From Fasciolopsis buskii (lineage: Eukaryota > Platyhelminthes > Trematoda > Plagiorchiida > Fasciolidae): 64,000 bases of DNA. Below the pieces are notes generated by a model. The model searched no databases. It was given only the letters and a program-made list of their open reading frames with translations, and was not told where the DNA came from. Positions 52,201 through 63,128 of this stretch are shown piece by piece. The stretch is taken from NCBI GenBank assembly GCA_008360955.1, contig LUCM01006241.1, positions 427,360 through 491,359 on the forward strand, written 5' to 3'. The translations under genes and the position numbers were made by a program. How positions within the stretch are numbered: the stretch's first letter is position 1; each line of letters begins with the position of its first letter.

Positions 52201-54239
52201 AATGATTGAAAACGCGTGCTTTCGTACAGTTAGACTAATCCATGTGTTGGCTATTTCGGGATTCTTTTCTTCTCTCGTCTGTGTGGGTTCACTTCTTGTT
52301 CCATTTGCACATTCACTCTTTGTACAGGAACGTGTAACTCCTGGGGAAAGGCATCTGTCAGGGAGACTTGCCCTGACGTTTAATACTGAACGATAATGAT
52401 GAGTGTTTGTGTGCATGTATCTTGGTCTCTCTCTCCCCCTTGCCAGCTTTTGTACTACTCATACGGGTGATGAATGAATACTTACGTTTTTCATGTTCCA
52501 AATACGAATGAAACAAATCCTGCCTTACATCACTGCCAGTCATCCGCTCCATGTATATGAGAAGACGGGAACGAAAGCGCACAAACCTGTCTAGTTTCTG
52601 AAAAATAAATAACCTAATTATCTTGGTCGGATTTGGTTTCTCTGCCTTCTAGTGTTCACACATTTTACGGAGCCTCGATTTCTCCGATAGTTGAAGTGGA
52701 CGTTCTCTTTTGGGCGATGGGTAATGAACTTGAAACTCTTCAAAGGTATGTTAAATGCTACTTTTTGAGGTTGCTATAGGACGTGAGAATAAGGAATCAC
52801 TTTGATGATGAATTTTAAAATCTGATGGAAAAACGATGATACCGTGCATACTGACCAGAGGAGTGAGCGAAATTCTCTCTCTCTCTGTCTTAACTTGGCA
52901 TCGCCATACAACGAGAAAACGCGAAGCATGATAAAGAATCGGTTCGTCGGTAACCTCTTATTTCATGTATTTTTTTATTACACATCTAGTATTCCCAATT
53001 TTCTTCGTGAAAACGTATTTTCTCTTCTCTGGTAAACTCGTTGTCTATCCCGAATTACTCGTTTCTAGAATAATACCATAAACACTGGAAAACTTAATCC
53101 CCACTGACTGTGAATATACAGTCTGTCATCACTAGTACCATTCGTAAATAGGAGATATATCTGCCATGCACAGATTATTCCCAAAATGTTATGCTCCAAT
53201 TCGGATCACTTCTTTGCATTCTAATCAGACAATACTGCAGCTGATGCGACCGCAAGATATACCCCGCGAAGCCGTTACATTCACATTCACCCCAACGCCT
53301 CAAATCTACGCTCCGTTCAATTTCCGCCAAAAAATCACTAATTTTCCTCGTGTTCATACTTAGATTCCGGGTTTTGCGTAGTGAACTAAACCGCTGATCA
53401 CTGTAGTGTGATTATGAACACATGTCTCGAGCCTGGATCGTTTGACCACCCGCCCCTTAACTGTTCGGCAAACGGTAACACCGTTTTGCGACATTGTGCA
53501 CTATTTTACGATTGTTAACGAGGGATGAAAAGTGGTCATCATCGCCATCTCCACGACTGAGTGATCGAACTTTATTGGTAGTTCCTTCTAATTATCCTCG
53601 TTTCTTGTGCATTCAGTTGGTGCTTGAAATGAGATGCCTCCCAACTTAAGCTTCTATTGACTTGTGGGAGATACGAATCTTCTCAATACCCCTTATACGT
53701 TTGTCACGCATGGAGTAGGGCTGGATTTATATTTTGATGCCCGCAACGATTATCGTAGCTACACCCTAGGTGAATGTAAACATGATTAGAAACACCCAGA
53801 TAATATATGCACTAATCTATTGCTACATGGAATTTCTTTACGATGTGCTCTGCATGAATATAGTAGAAGGGACATGTCCCATAGCTGCCAGAGGCCACTA
53901 CATGAGAGGCAGAGACGGACAACCATGACCCTGGAACTTGGCGCATGAAACCGCATAGGGTCCCGTTGGTCCAGATGTGGTAAGGAGCCGAGTGATAACG
54001 AACTGTCATCTTAGTGTAGTTCCTGCAACTACTAGCTTTGTGCTGATGCACTCCGATTACGACTACGGCTCGGCGGCATCGACTACTTGCGAGCAATAAA
54101 AAGAGCCGAATGAGCAAACGGAAATGGGTGTCAGCTGGCGTATCCGAAATGCGAACGTCGGCCCACGTAATCAATGAAATGAGAACAATTTGAAGTGATA
54201 GAGCATCGCCGAATATGTATATCTATATATTCACAGTGT
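52201..54239. other. Spacer between the RTE copy and the docking-protein 3' region
   Basis: No gene recognised. A minus-sense AATAAA at 53576-53571 could be the distal poly(A) signal of the docking-protein gene. A short hairpin (CAAACGGT and ACCGTTTTG) lies near 53470. Confidence 0.4.
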
Positions 54240-55544
54240 CCTGCATTGAGAACGAGGCGCGGTTGTGTTTGAATGCATGACTGCGTGTATATGTGTGTGC
54301 GTGTGTGGTGTGGTCCAATTACGTCAGCGTCAACGACAAGAAATGAAGAACAAGCAGACAAGGTGGGGAGATAGTCCATGTTAGATAAACCGGCCAGAAT
54401 GAAAATAAGCCAGTGGTGAAAATGTATACGGGACAGCGACCAAGCGCACCACAACGGGACGTCCGGACAGAACACTCACTGGTTGGGTGACAAAGGGAAG
54501 CAGAAAGATAGCCCACCTAGTAGAGAAGGGTGGTGATGTATGGATGGGAGAAATGGAAAGCGCTTTATCGGAATTCAAAGACATTTGAACCGGGATAGGA
54601 GAAAAAGATACAAGATCAAAAGCGCAAATACAAATCAAGTTCACTAGCTAACTAGCCACTCTCAATCATGTGTACTCGCCGTTGGGCGTACATTCATAGA
54701 TGAACATAACAGGCAAGAAACAAAAGGCGGCACAAAAACCATCGGAGAGCGAGATTAAAAGCAGAGCAAAAACACAGCACTCAACGGGGACACATGACAA
54801 GGGGGCGCATGTCGGACATGAGGTGAGTGCGGAGATGGGCAATTGATAACTTATTTGAAAGTTAAATCACCGTCAAAGATTGAGATCAACGCAGTTAAAA
54901 CAAATCATTGGCGAGGTAGATAAATTCACGTCTAGGAAGAGAGAACGAGTCCCATACTGACAGCCATGGGCGGCACGAGAGAATCGATCAGATTCGAGAC
55001 TGGGAAGGTCAAGTCATATATATGTAATCTCAGCCAACATTTAAGCGGAACTGAAGAACCGGAGTTGAATGAAACACAACCAAATCGCGTGTATGTGGAC
55101 CGATGGGAGTAAACACTAAACTCAGATATCGGAGATAAGCAAATGAAGATACAAACACAAGGGGCAAACCGTCCGGGAAACCGAGTCAAGGACGATGTAA
55201 CAAAGGGACAGTATGAATGTTTGCTTTTTGCGTCACTGTGCAAGAGAAGTACGAAAGACATCAGGAGGATAAGAATGAATGGTAGGTAAGTCATAGAAAT
55301 GACAATAATGATAGGTATAAGAAGTACCATAACAGGTGTGTTGATCACAACAATCTTCATAGTAGACAGTGGAAATGGTCACACATTCGCGATGCACATA
55401 AGATTTTGTGTGAACTGGGGCAACGATGGGACCACAAAACCAATCTTAAAGTCATCCAAGAGAGAACACAAAAGCCGGCTTGACCAATGCATGTGCCACA
55501 CCGTCGATTGTTTTATTAGATCAATCATGATCAACCAATCGATC

Positions 55545-55571
55545 TGTGTGTGTGTGTGTGTGTGTGTGTGC
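55545..55571 (+). repeat. (GT)n microsatellite in the presumed 3' UTR
   Basis: Pure GT run (CA in the gene sense). One of the few T-rich plus-strand spots in the otherwise T-poor region. Confidence 0.9.
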
Positions 55572-56298
55572 GTATGTGATCTCAGCTGCTACATTAGCAT
55601 GCATTTCCCAGTGAACGGAGCAGTGACTTGAAAAACGTAGCAGTTAACCAAAACAAAGAGAATATGGGCGAATGAACCAATATAGAACGGCGTGTCCATA
55701 TGCAGCTGCGTCGGTCTTGAAGACGGCATAGACAATTCAATTCCAACAAATTGAAAAAAGATGCAGAATAAAGATAGATACCATTAGCGAATAGAATCGA
55801 CAACAAAATACGCGAGCTGGTGTGCGTATTTACAGTCAATCACATGGGGGAGCAGCTCCCGTGAACACGTGATAAATCAGAGAAATGCACGTCGAGTCAC
55901 GTGTGCTGAGATTATAACAGCCTTCGCAACACAATCATCACCCCAATAATGAAATTCGAAGGAAAACGGACAGAAATATCAAGAAAAGGGAGAGAATACA
56001 CCGGCTTGATGGCTGTGCTGTCATATAGCACTAAATTGAGATGAAAAATAGAAAAAATGAAGATGAACAAACGAAAAGGAGTGTAAATTACTTCAAGTAT
56101 GGATATCGAATGTGAAGAACAATACGAAGCCACATGACGTACCACACTATTCGGCATATAAAGAAGTGAAGACGGTATGGGGATAGAATGCCACAAACGG
56201 GAACAGCGAGACACTATCTACCCATGATGAATTCTCTTTATTTAAACCAATGAGAGAAGCTGTAGAAATCGAACTTATGACCATTCATTTGTAATCGA

Positions 56299-56320
56299 GC
56301 ACACACACACACACACACAC
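56299..56320 (+). repeat. (CA)n microsatellite
   Basis: Pure CA run in the presumed 3' UTR, just after a candidate poly(A) hexamer on the minus strand. Confidence 0.9.
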
Positions 56321-57597
56321 GAGTCAAACTGGATTTGGGCAACTTGACGAGAGGGGACGTGCCCGTCCCCTGCAAACAAAAGCTTTCTCAATCCAACTAT
56401 GACGAACTGGGAAATGGTAGACAAACGGTGTAGCACGGAGGAATAATCAAAATATTGAATGCTGCTTTTTACTCGTTCTCTCTAAGCCTCTCGGTTTCTG
56501 CTTCTGCGAGAAAGATTGGTATGTGTAAATGTATGCATGCAAAGACATTAAAATGATGCACAACTAAAGTCACTGTTGCTGTCTGAGGAAACAGGAAAAG
56601 GCAGAGTCAACGCGTAAACAGGTTGCATAGCAAGAGCAATTACAGTAACAGTAATAATAATAATAATAATGGTAGCTGTTATTGTTGCAGTAAAGTGAGT
56701 ACTGTTTTCTTCGAAACCGTTGTAATGAAAATGATAACAAGGACGATGGTGATCAGAATGCTTGTAGATAGGTAGGAAAACAGGTAGGTAGTATTATCGG
56801 CTACAGAAACGGAGGGGCGGGGAGGATAGGGAACTTAACTGTAGCCATGACAATAATGCCGAGAAAGCAAGAACATGAGTGAGAATGAAATCATAAAAAA
56901 GGTGATTTGTTTCGTAGTACGGTTAACGGACTGAGAAGCCGATCTAATATGTGCGCGTCTATACAAACAGGGGTTCTAAAGTATAATCCAAGAGACAGAA
57001 AAAAAGAAACCAAACCAAGCGGCGATTGGAGGTCTTTTAAATCTGGTTTGAAGAAGAGCATAAGTGGCAGCTACACAGGCATAAACAGGTGATGAGAGAT
57101 CAAGAAAACGGGTGAACGCAATGGCGACTATCGAACGGGTCTTTCGTTGGTCGGAAAAGGTGAGGGTACTTAATCAAATGGGACCAAGGGAGTAAGTGGA
57201 ACAAGAGACCAGGTTAGATTAGGCAAACAAGAGAAAAAACAAAACAAAAAAAACAAACGAACAAACCAGCAAATGGGTACGTCTGGTGAGAGGAAGATGG
57301 AGCCAACGAATGAGGCAGAAAAGGTCAAACAAAGAAAGAGGAGGTATCGACGTTACTGAAGGTAGTTTGTTGATTACTTATACAATAAGTCGAGCAAACA
57401 TGAACACACGCAGACAGTTCAATCTGTATTTTGCGGTGCCGGACATTCTTGATGCATAAAGGATGAGAGGGAAAGGGCAAAAGCCTAGGAGTGACGCGGA
57501 GAAGAGGCAGCGTTGTGTATGCACATGAAAATTAATGCTGACAAATGGATGTGATAGAGTGACAGTTACGTATGTGCGAGTGTAGGAGTAAACAAGC

Positions 57598-58593
57598 TCA
57601 GCCATTATTGTTCAGAGATACACTCGGTTTCTTTTGGTTACCACGACGAATTGACCGAATTGAACGAGACAAACTTTTCCTTACTGAGGTTGAACGATCC
57701 GTGGCCGGTTTGTGCTGAGACCAACGAAAGTGAATATTTGTTGTGCCCACCTTGGACGCAGTTCCAGCACTGTTGTGCTGGTGCTCCTGCTGTTGTTGGT
57801 GTTGTTGTTGCTGTTGCTGCTCAGTCATATCGCCGCTCAGTTCACCGAGGGCCATGGTACGGGTAATGTCAATCAAAGTATAGGAGACAGCGTCTGGTGG
57901 CGAATAACTCTGGAATCCTGCGTCCATAGCCGTATTTCCACCTTCTCCTGATGAGGTAGCGGATGAGGTCATCGATCGACTGGTGAAAATATCACCGAAT
58001 GAGGCACTACTGGCCGGAACCAGAGGTGGTGTGATCGAATTTGAGGCTAATCCACCGAGACCGCTGCTGGAACTGTGCGAGTCTGTGTGTTCAGGAATTG
58101 AGCAAACAATCGGTTCCGATACTATGCCAGAACCATCCCGTCGTGTGGCGTTCGGCGTGGACAATGGAGCTGTGGCTGCAATCACGTGCACGTAGTTCAG
58201 GACAGGTGGATCAAAAATGGCCGAGGATAGACTGTGGCTATGGCGACGACGGGCGAACTCGGTTGTTCGTGGTGGTGTACCGGTTGGTCCGGTCGATCCT
58301 GTCTGTGGGCGTGGATGATTAGCGTAATTCGTGTTGACCGGACCAACGTATCCATCCATAGTGTCCGAAGTGAGAGTGGCTGCATCGCTAGTGCAGTCAC
58401 TACCCGTGCTTGTGCTGGTCGAGAAGCCGAGGATGCTGGCAGCAGAAGATCCAGCAGATGTAGTCTCGTCTACTCGCGAGTTTGGCAACTGGTGAGATGA
58501 AGCACCCAGACTCAGTTCGGCGTTCGCATTTACGGAGCTGGCCGGACTAGGTCGTAAATCAACGATAGCGTAATTACGACTCGGATCGCGGAC
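57598..58593 (-). CDS. FRS2/IRS-like docking protein, terminal coding exon (331 residues plus stop)
   Basis: C-terminal exon. The acceptor is ...TGAACACAG followed by GTC CGC GAT, continuing phase 0 from the exon at 61264. The stop is TGA at 57600-57598. Numbering across both exons, tyrosine motifs are Y213 (NYAIVDLRP), Y287 (GYVGPV), Y295 (YANH, a YxN site), Y339 (LNYVHV), Y435 (SYSPP) and Y443 (SYTLIDITRTMALGEL). The last resembles the C-terminal block recalled for FRS2 (YAVIDIERTAAM). LNYVHV, preceded by a basic RRR stretch, resembles the LNYIQV region of FRS2. A Gln/His-rich tract (about residues 464-479), coded by mixed CAG/CAA/CAC, follows the Y443 block. The end is basic and Ser/Arg-rich (KSLSRSIRSIRRG). 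I see the motifs; the family is inferred. IRS- or Gab-like adaptors are the main alternatives. An ATG is not required inside this exon because it is entered by splicing. Confidence 0.65.
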   Translation of the reverse strand, partial: VRDPSRNYAIVDLRPSPASSVNANAELSLGASSHQLPNSRVDETTSAGSSAASILGFSTSTSTGSDCTSDAATLTSDTMDGYVGPVNTNYANHPRPQTGSTGPTGTPPRTTEFARRRHSHSLSSAIFDPPVLNYVHVIAATAPLSTPNATRRDGSGIVSEPIVCSIPEHTDSHSSSSGLGGLASNSITPPLVPASSASFGDIFTSRSMTSSATSSGEGGNTAMDAGFQSYSPPDAVSYTLIDITRTMALGELSGDMTEQQQQQQHQQQQEHQHNSAGTASKVGTTNIHFRWSQHKPATDRSTSVRKSLSRSIRSIRRGNQKKPSVSLNNNG

Positions 58594-59635
58594 CTGTGTT
58601 CACAAGGATTATAACCAAGAATGGAGTTGTAAAACGCCAGAATGGAGATTTGTACACGGGAAATAAATAAATGATATCATGATTATTATTGCGGTTATGA
58701 GATTTCAATGAGCCCGAATGGCTGGGCAGGGTAATCCACCGAACCGGGGAGTTCGAACCTCCGCAACAGGTAGTTAAATCACTAGGTTCGCATATATGGA
58801 AAAATCTTCCTCAATCAGGTCAAACCAACATGAACTGAGGCGTTGCATGTGCGGAAAACATCAGAGAACATTATGAGCGGGACAAACGGCAAGTTGCTTG
58901 GGATTTGAATTGCCATTTTAGGTTATTTGCAAGGTTATTTTGTAAGCTGGATAGTCCTGTGTTGAGTCTATCCAAAAGCTGAAATCTGCACTCTCGCTTC
59001 GAGGGTGACAGGTAGACTCAGTGAAATGACGAAGCAGTAAGGGTCACCAAAGTACAGCTGCATGTTGTGTTCTACAATTTTAAACACTTGACAAAGAACG
59101 AGATGATCCCAAACAAAATAGCAAGGTAGATGGTTTGACTCAGCGGACCTAGGAACAAAGATCGAAAAACATAAAACGGCATTTCAGAATAAGGTCCATC
59201 TTTTCGCCTGACTAGCGCTTCCTGTCATCCGTGAACAACTCTACCATATAAATGGTTACAAATTAGGATCCATTCACTTTTGTTTGTTTTGGTGATAAAA
59301 TTGCTCACAATAAATATGGAAAACATGAAAACACCGGAGCACTGGAAGATATTCTAAATGGAAATTTTCTCTGGAAGAAAAACGTATACTAATTTCCATT
59401 ATGGCTGATGAACAATAACAGGTTTCATCGCGCAAACACCTTGCAGGCAAACAAACAGTGTCTGACTAGAGGTTTAGAAGAGCCACGTGGAGAGAACGCC
59501 GAGTTTAGAAATTTATTTACTGTTCATTCAGAAACCTCTATTACAATACTGAAGGCGGAGCTGAGTGGTACGCGATGCGTCCCAAGAATGCCGATAGGGA
59601 AAAGGTCACCACAGTGACAATTAAATTTGTATATT

Positions 59636-59637
<2 letters not shown>

Positions 59638-59680
<43 letters not shown>
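59638..59680 (+). repeat. (TA)n microsatellite, intronic
   Basis: About 20 TA units, the longest TA run of the window, close to the 3' side of the intronic RTE fragment. Confidence 0.95.
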
Positions 59681-59682
<2 letters not shown>

Positions 59683-59869
59683 GGTAAGCATGCATTTCAA
59701 ACGGGCTCGAAAACGAGCATAGTGCCAAGGTAACATGCACATTATACAGAGAACAGATGAACAAAAATGGAAAACAAAAACCGTAAGATAATACATCTCG
59801 CCTTTTACACTTCCACCGTACAAATAGCTGTTTTTGTTCTGTTTTTCGATAATTTTACAAGGCGCAAGT

Positions 59870-60570
59870 TCTGCAGTCAAGTAGTGGAGCAGTTGTGCCA
59901 CGGACTTCGGTTCTGAGCCGTATCTTTCAGCGTATCCAACCAAAAACAATCCTCACCTCTTGGACCCCAGCCACGAAGACGAGAAGCATCAACCAAGATT
60001 AAAACCAAAGATAGCTTCTTCATGTCTCAACGCAAATCATAGCCTGACCGCTGTGCAACTTTATCCAGCCTTGTCCAGGACGTGAAAAAACAGCACGAAA
60101 AGGTAGACGATGGGAAAGTATGAGCAATCCGCGTCCAAACAACCGAACGCGATTTTTTCAATCAGAGGACTACTGTTTGCATCCAACACACGACGACGAA
60201 CTTAATCATTCCTTAACCCATGTTCCCACTAGACCCAAGAGCAATGCTTCGGAGAAATCGGTGATCGAAAACAGAAAATGGCCGAGCATCGTCAAACGCG
60301 GAAAGGTCAAGTCTCGCAACCGTAAAGAACTGCGAACTGTGACATGGCACATTCTTCCCTTGAAAAAAAAACTTGATATCATGGCGGTGCCACAAGTGTC
60401 GCGGTTTTGCGAAAACTCCCATTCGTGATGTGACCTTCTCTTCAACAACTCCACCAATTGTAGTCAAACTCTCAAAGTACTTGGAGCTATTCACTATCTC
60501 TAGCAGACCGCCACAAAGGCTGAGTGCAGACATGAGCTCCGTCGGTAGGCGAAAAGCATACATCGTATCT
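59870..60570 (-). mobile_element. RTE retrotransposon fragment inside the docking-protein intron
   Basis: Minus-strand pieces YFESLTTIGGVVEEKVTSRM, then KPRHLWHRHDIKFFFQGK, then RPFSVFDHRFLRSIALG, then, after a divergent stretch, ASRLRGWGPRG and WLDTLKDTAQNRSPWHNC. This is the C-terminal order of RTE/SR2-like polymerases. The segment between the VFDHR block and the GWGPR block is too short and unrecognisable, so an internal deletion is likely. Same strand as the host gene. Confidence 0.7.
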
Positions 60571-61263
60571 GAATACCACAAATGTCAAGTAGTGCCCGTG
60601 CATCATCACTAAGGCAATATATTCGGTATACACAAAATCAAAAAAATATGGAGTCGACTTCTAAAGTATCACACGAGTCCACTGGCATTAGAAATTTGTA
60701 GTTGTGTATTCTCGAGACACAAAACGTTAGCAGAGGAAACGAACGAAATTTCTCGGCAACCGGCTATGCTGGAACTGCGGAAATTCGAACTCAAGATTTG
60801 ATTCGTTCAAAAGGTGTACAAATGCAACTATCGATCATCGATTCCAAATGATTTGTGAAAGCATTGTTTCATTTCGTTGCCTTTAAGATCAAAGCCTTCG
60901 ACCAAATACAAGGAGTGGGACTCCGCAGACAAACACATTTCTACTGTTTAAATAGCCAAGCAGTATGGAACCCACGAAGAAAAACTAGATTACGATGGAC
61001 AATGGGTGATGTGAAGGAACGTACAGTGAATCTCATGGTGTTACTATCCTTTTCCTTTTAATTTTGTGTGGTTTTCTTTTTTCGTCATGGTTCGGATGGT
61101 GATCAGATTTCGCGATAATTAATATATTCATTTCAGTAGATATTGTCGAAATTCAAATAGGAATATCACTAATAACTATTATCACAATGATTGTATTAGG
61201 TGATAATACCAAACAGAATGAAAAAATTGCTTGCGTGACAGAAACTGCTATCTCTAAACTGAC

Positions 61264-61878
61264 CTCAGCAGGAACGGCGAACAAATCTTGTTTCAGAACA
61301 CCGCTAACACTAGCCGACGACGGTTGTACACATGAAGAAGAACCAGTCGAGATCACACCCGTTGTGTTACCGGTAGCATCCAAACTTGTTCGATTAACCC
61401 ACGGTTTATTACGACTGCCCGGTTGGCGCCCGGATGAATCCACAGATTTGGACGAGGTTCGTGAATCCACCAAACCCGTACTGTGAACATGAGCAAAACT
61501 TGCCCCGCTGAATACGCCACCGTGCGAGCTACTGCTGCCACCACCGGAACTATTGCTATTCGGATGATGGAAAGACTGGACAAGATGTTTGAAACGAGTT
61601 GTCAAAGACCCAGTTGTTGATGCGGATTGCGGCGAGACCACGTTGTTGGTGCACGTGTTTGTCGTTGCGGTTGGAGCAGATGCAGTTGTAACGATAGACG
61701 AACTAGTCCAGTGCTGTGGCAAATTCACATAACAGCCTGAGATCAGATCCGTCTTGGATTTGTGCTCAAGCTCCGATGAAGCCAAATAGCCAAGGGTTGA
61801 TTTACCATGATGAAACTCGGAGGAGGGCATATCTGGACTGACACCACGTTGTCCGGCAACCAGATTGCAGTAATTTGC
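61264..61878 (-). CDS. FRS2/IRS-like tyrosine-motif docking protein, internal exon (205 codons)
   Basis: Penultimate coding exon of a probable signalling adaptor. On the minus strand a pyrimidine-rich acceptor (TTTCTAATCTCAG) precedes an open frame starting A-N-Y-C-N-L, and the exon ends at GAG before a GT-CAGT donor. Both ends are phase 0 and join in frame to the exon at 58593-57598. Numbering from the exon start, tyrosines sit at Y3 (YCNL), Y31 (GYLAS) and Y50 (YVNL). YxN is the established GRB2-SH2 binding consensus once phosphorylated. The rest is Ser/Thr/Asn/Gly-rich and apparently disordered, with a GGGSSSSHGG stretch. Such proteins carry an N-terminal PTB (or PH) domain and sit under receptor tyrosine kinases at the membrane; that domain would lie upstream, beyond base 64000. 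The donor has C at +3, which is uncommon. FRS2, IRS and Gab families cannot be told apart from this part alone. Confidence 0.6.
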
Positions 61879-62339
61879 CTGAGATTAGAAAGAGTAAACA
61901 TGAGAGAGAAAGCCCGACGAGGAAGAAAACGATGTAAGATCAGCTGAGCAGACGAGACTGCTTCGTTGTACGCTGTTCCTCGAGTCAGGTTGTGGTTAGG
62001 AAATGGATCGATGAGAACAAAAAGATCCAAGAACCTTAAATGGCTGGTGTGGGTCTATTTGGACCGCCGGAGAAGCAAGGAATAAAAAGATTCATGGCAA
62101 AGTTGGAAATGGAAGCGGAAACATCAGTCACTCTACGGGTAGGAAGCCAAGTTCTCCAGCCTTTTCACAGTCATATTAATATGACTACGAATAACTGAAA
62201 ACGAGTCAGTTCACAAATCTGTGATCTACAAATCGTTCAAGATCGAATGCACATATTATAATGCTATCCTAGCAATCAGTTATCCACTGTTCGCCGGGAG
62301 ATATACACTTTTAAAAACCCTCGGAATTTTACAGTGTCC

Positions 62340-62960
62340 AGCTCAAGGTGAGCCTGTGCATCAATCCAAATATCTAGGTTCAACTATTCAGTCAGATGTC
62401 CAAACCAGAGATGATTGGAGGAAGGCTTCTTCATAATTTTTAAATCATTGGTATCGTAGTGAAATAATCAGTCACATCAAGCTGCGCATCTACCTAGCCG
62501 CCGTCCGCCCAGTCTCCGAGTACGCAAATGAAACCTGACCATTGAAGGTAGACGATACAAAGAGACTAGAAAGTTTCGACCATTGGCCTAAATTAACTGC
62601 TATGACCGTGTCTGAAACATAATTGTGCGCCAAAATCATCGAAATGCAGAATAATCATCGACTCTCAAGCAGCGTCGTCTACGGTGGTTCGATTATGGCA
62701 TCTCTGCCGATCTGAACCGGAACTTCCGAAAAGAAGCTCACTACCTAGACCTCAACGAGACTGAAAATGTAGACAGTAGCGTTCTGGGATTCGGAGCTTG
62801 TGTTCTGAGTAGTTCTTAAACTTGCTATTTTCCAGTCGATTTTCCATTGTTCCTAAATTTTTTTTTTCTCAGTGAGCAGTTAGTGCTATGAGGTAGCGAC
62901 CAAAATCAGAGCACGATGATGCACCCTTAATAGTTTACAAAGCTAATTGAACTGAGACTG
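62340..62960 (+). mobile_element. RTE retrotransposon 3' fragment
   Basis: Translates to HQSKYLGSTIQSDVQTRDDW, then IISHIKLRIYLAAVRPVSEY, then LKVDDTKRLESFDHW, the RTE C-terminal RT signature, with several stops. The 3' part (GTAGCGACCAAAATCAGAGC, then GTTTACAAAGCTAATTGAAC) resembles the RTE 3' UTR at 23250-23320. Strand is opposite to the docking-protein gene. Confidence 0.7.
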
Positions 62961-63108
62961 AAAATGTCGCCTTGGGGGTCAAACGAAGTCATGAGTAAAT
63001 ACAGTCAAAGTGGGTATGAACCGCGTAGATCTTCGGAAACATCTAGAGTACACGACGTGTATACAACTGCCATCGAGGACACGTGAGAATTCGTCCGAGA
63101 ATCCACCC

Positions 63109-63128
63109 AGACACACACACACACACAC
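63109..63128 (+). repeat. (CA)n microsatellite
   Basis: Short pure CA run in the presumed upstream intron of the docking-protein gene. Confidence 0.9.

Larger units (their letters stand above)
54240..57597 (-). other. Probable long pyrimidine-rich 3' UTR of the docking-protein gene
   Basis: Immediately downstream of the TGA, about 3.3 kb is conspicuously poor in T on the plus strand (many 60-base lines have only 4-10 T), so the sense (minus) strand is C/T-rich. The bias fades near 54.2 kb. Sense-strand AATAAA hexamers (TTTATT on plus) occur at 56237-56242, 55512-55517 and 53571-53576, so the real cleavage site is uncertain. Minus-strand ORFs here, such as a 142-codon one at 54932-55360, are hydrophobic or Ser/Leu-rich because of the skew and are not considered genes. 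The region also carries (GT)n at about 55545-55571, (CA)n at 56299-56320 and (TAA)n near 56655. The UTR assignment is inference from position and strand bias. Confidence 0.4.
58594..61263 (-). other. Intron of the docking-protein gene
   Basis: Inferred 2,670-bp intron bounded by GT (61263-61262) and AG (58595-58594) on the minus strand, phase 0. It contains a (TA)n microsatellite at about 59640-59680 and a decayed RTE retrotransposon fragment in the same orientation as the gene (about 59870-60570). A short tRNA-like B-box sequence (GAGTTCGAACCTCC) lies near 58750. No additional exon was recognised inside it. Confidence 0.5.

Noticed and set aside
54932..55360. 142-codon hydrophobic minus-strand ORF
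   Set aside because: Explained by the pyrimidine-rich strand of the presumed 3' UTR, which favours Leu/Ile/Ser/Phe codons and few stops.
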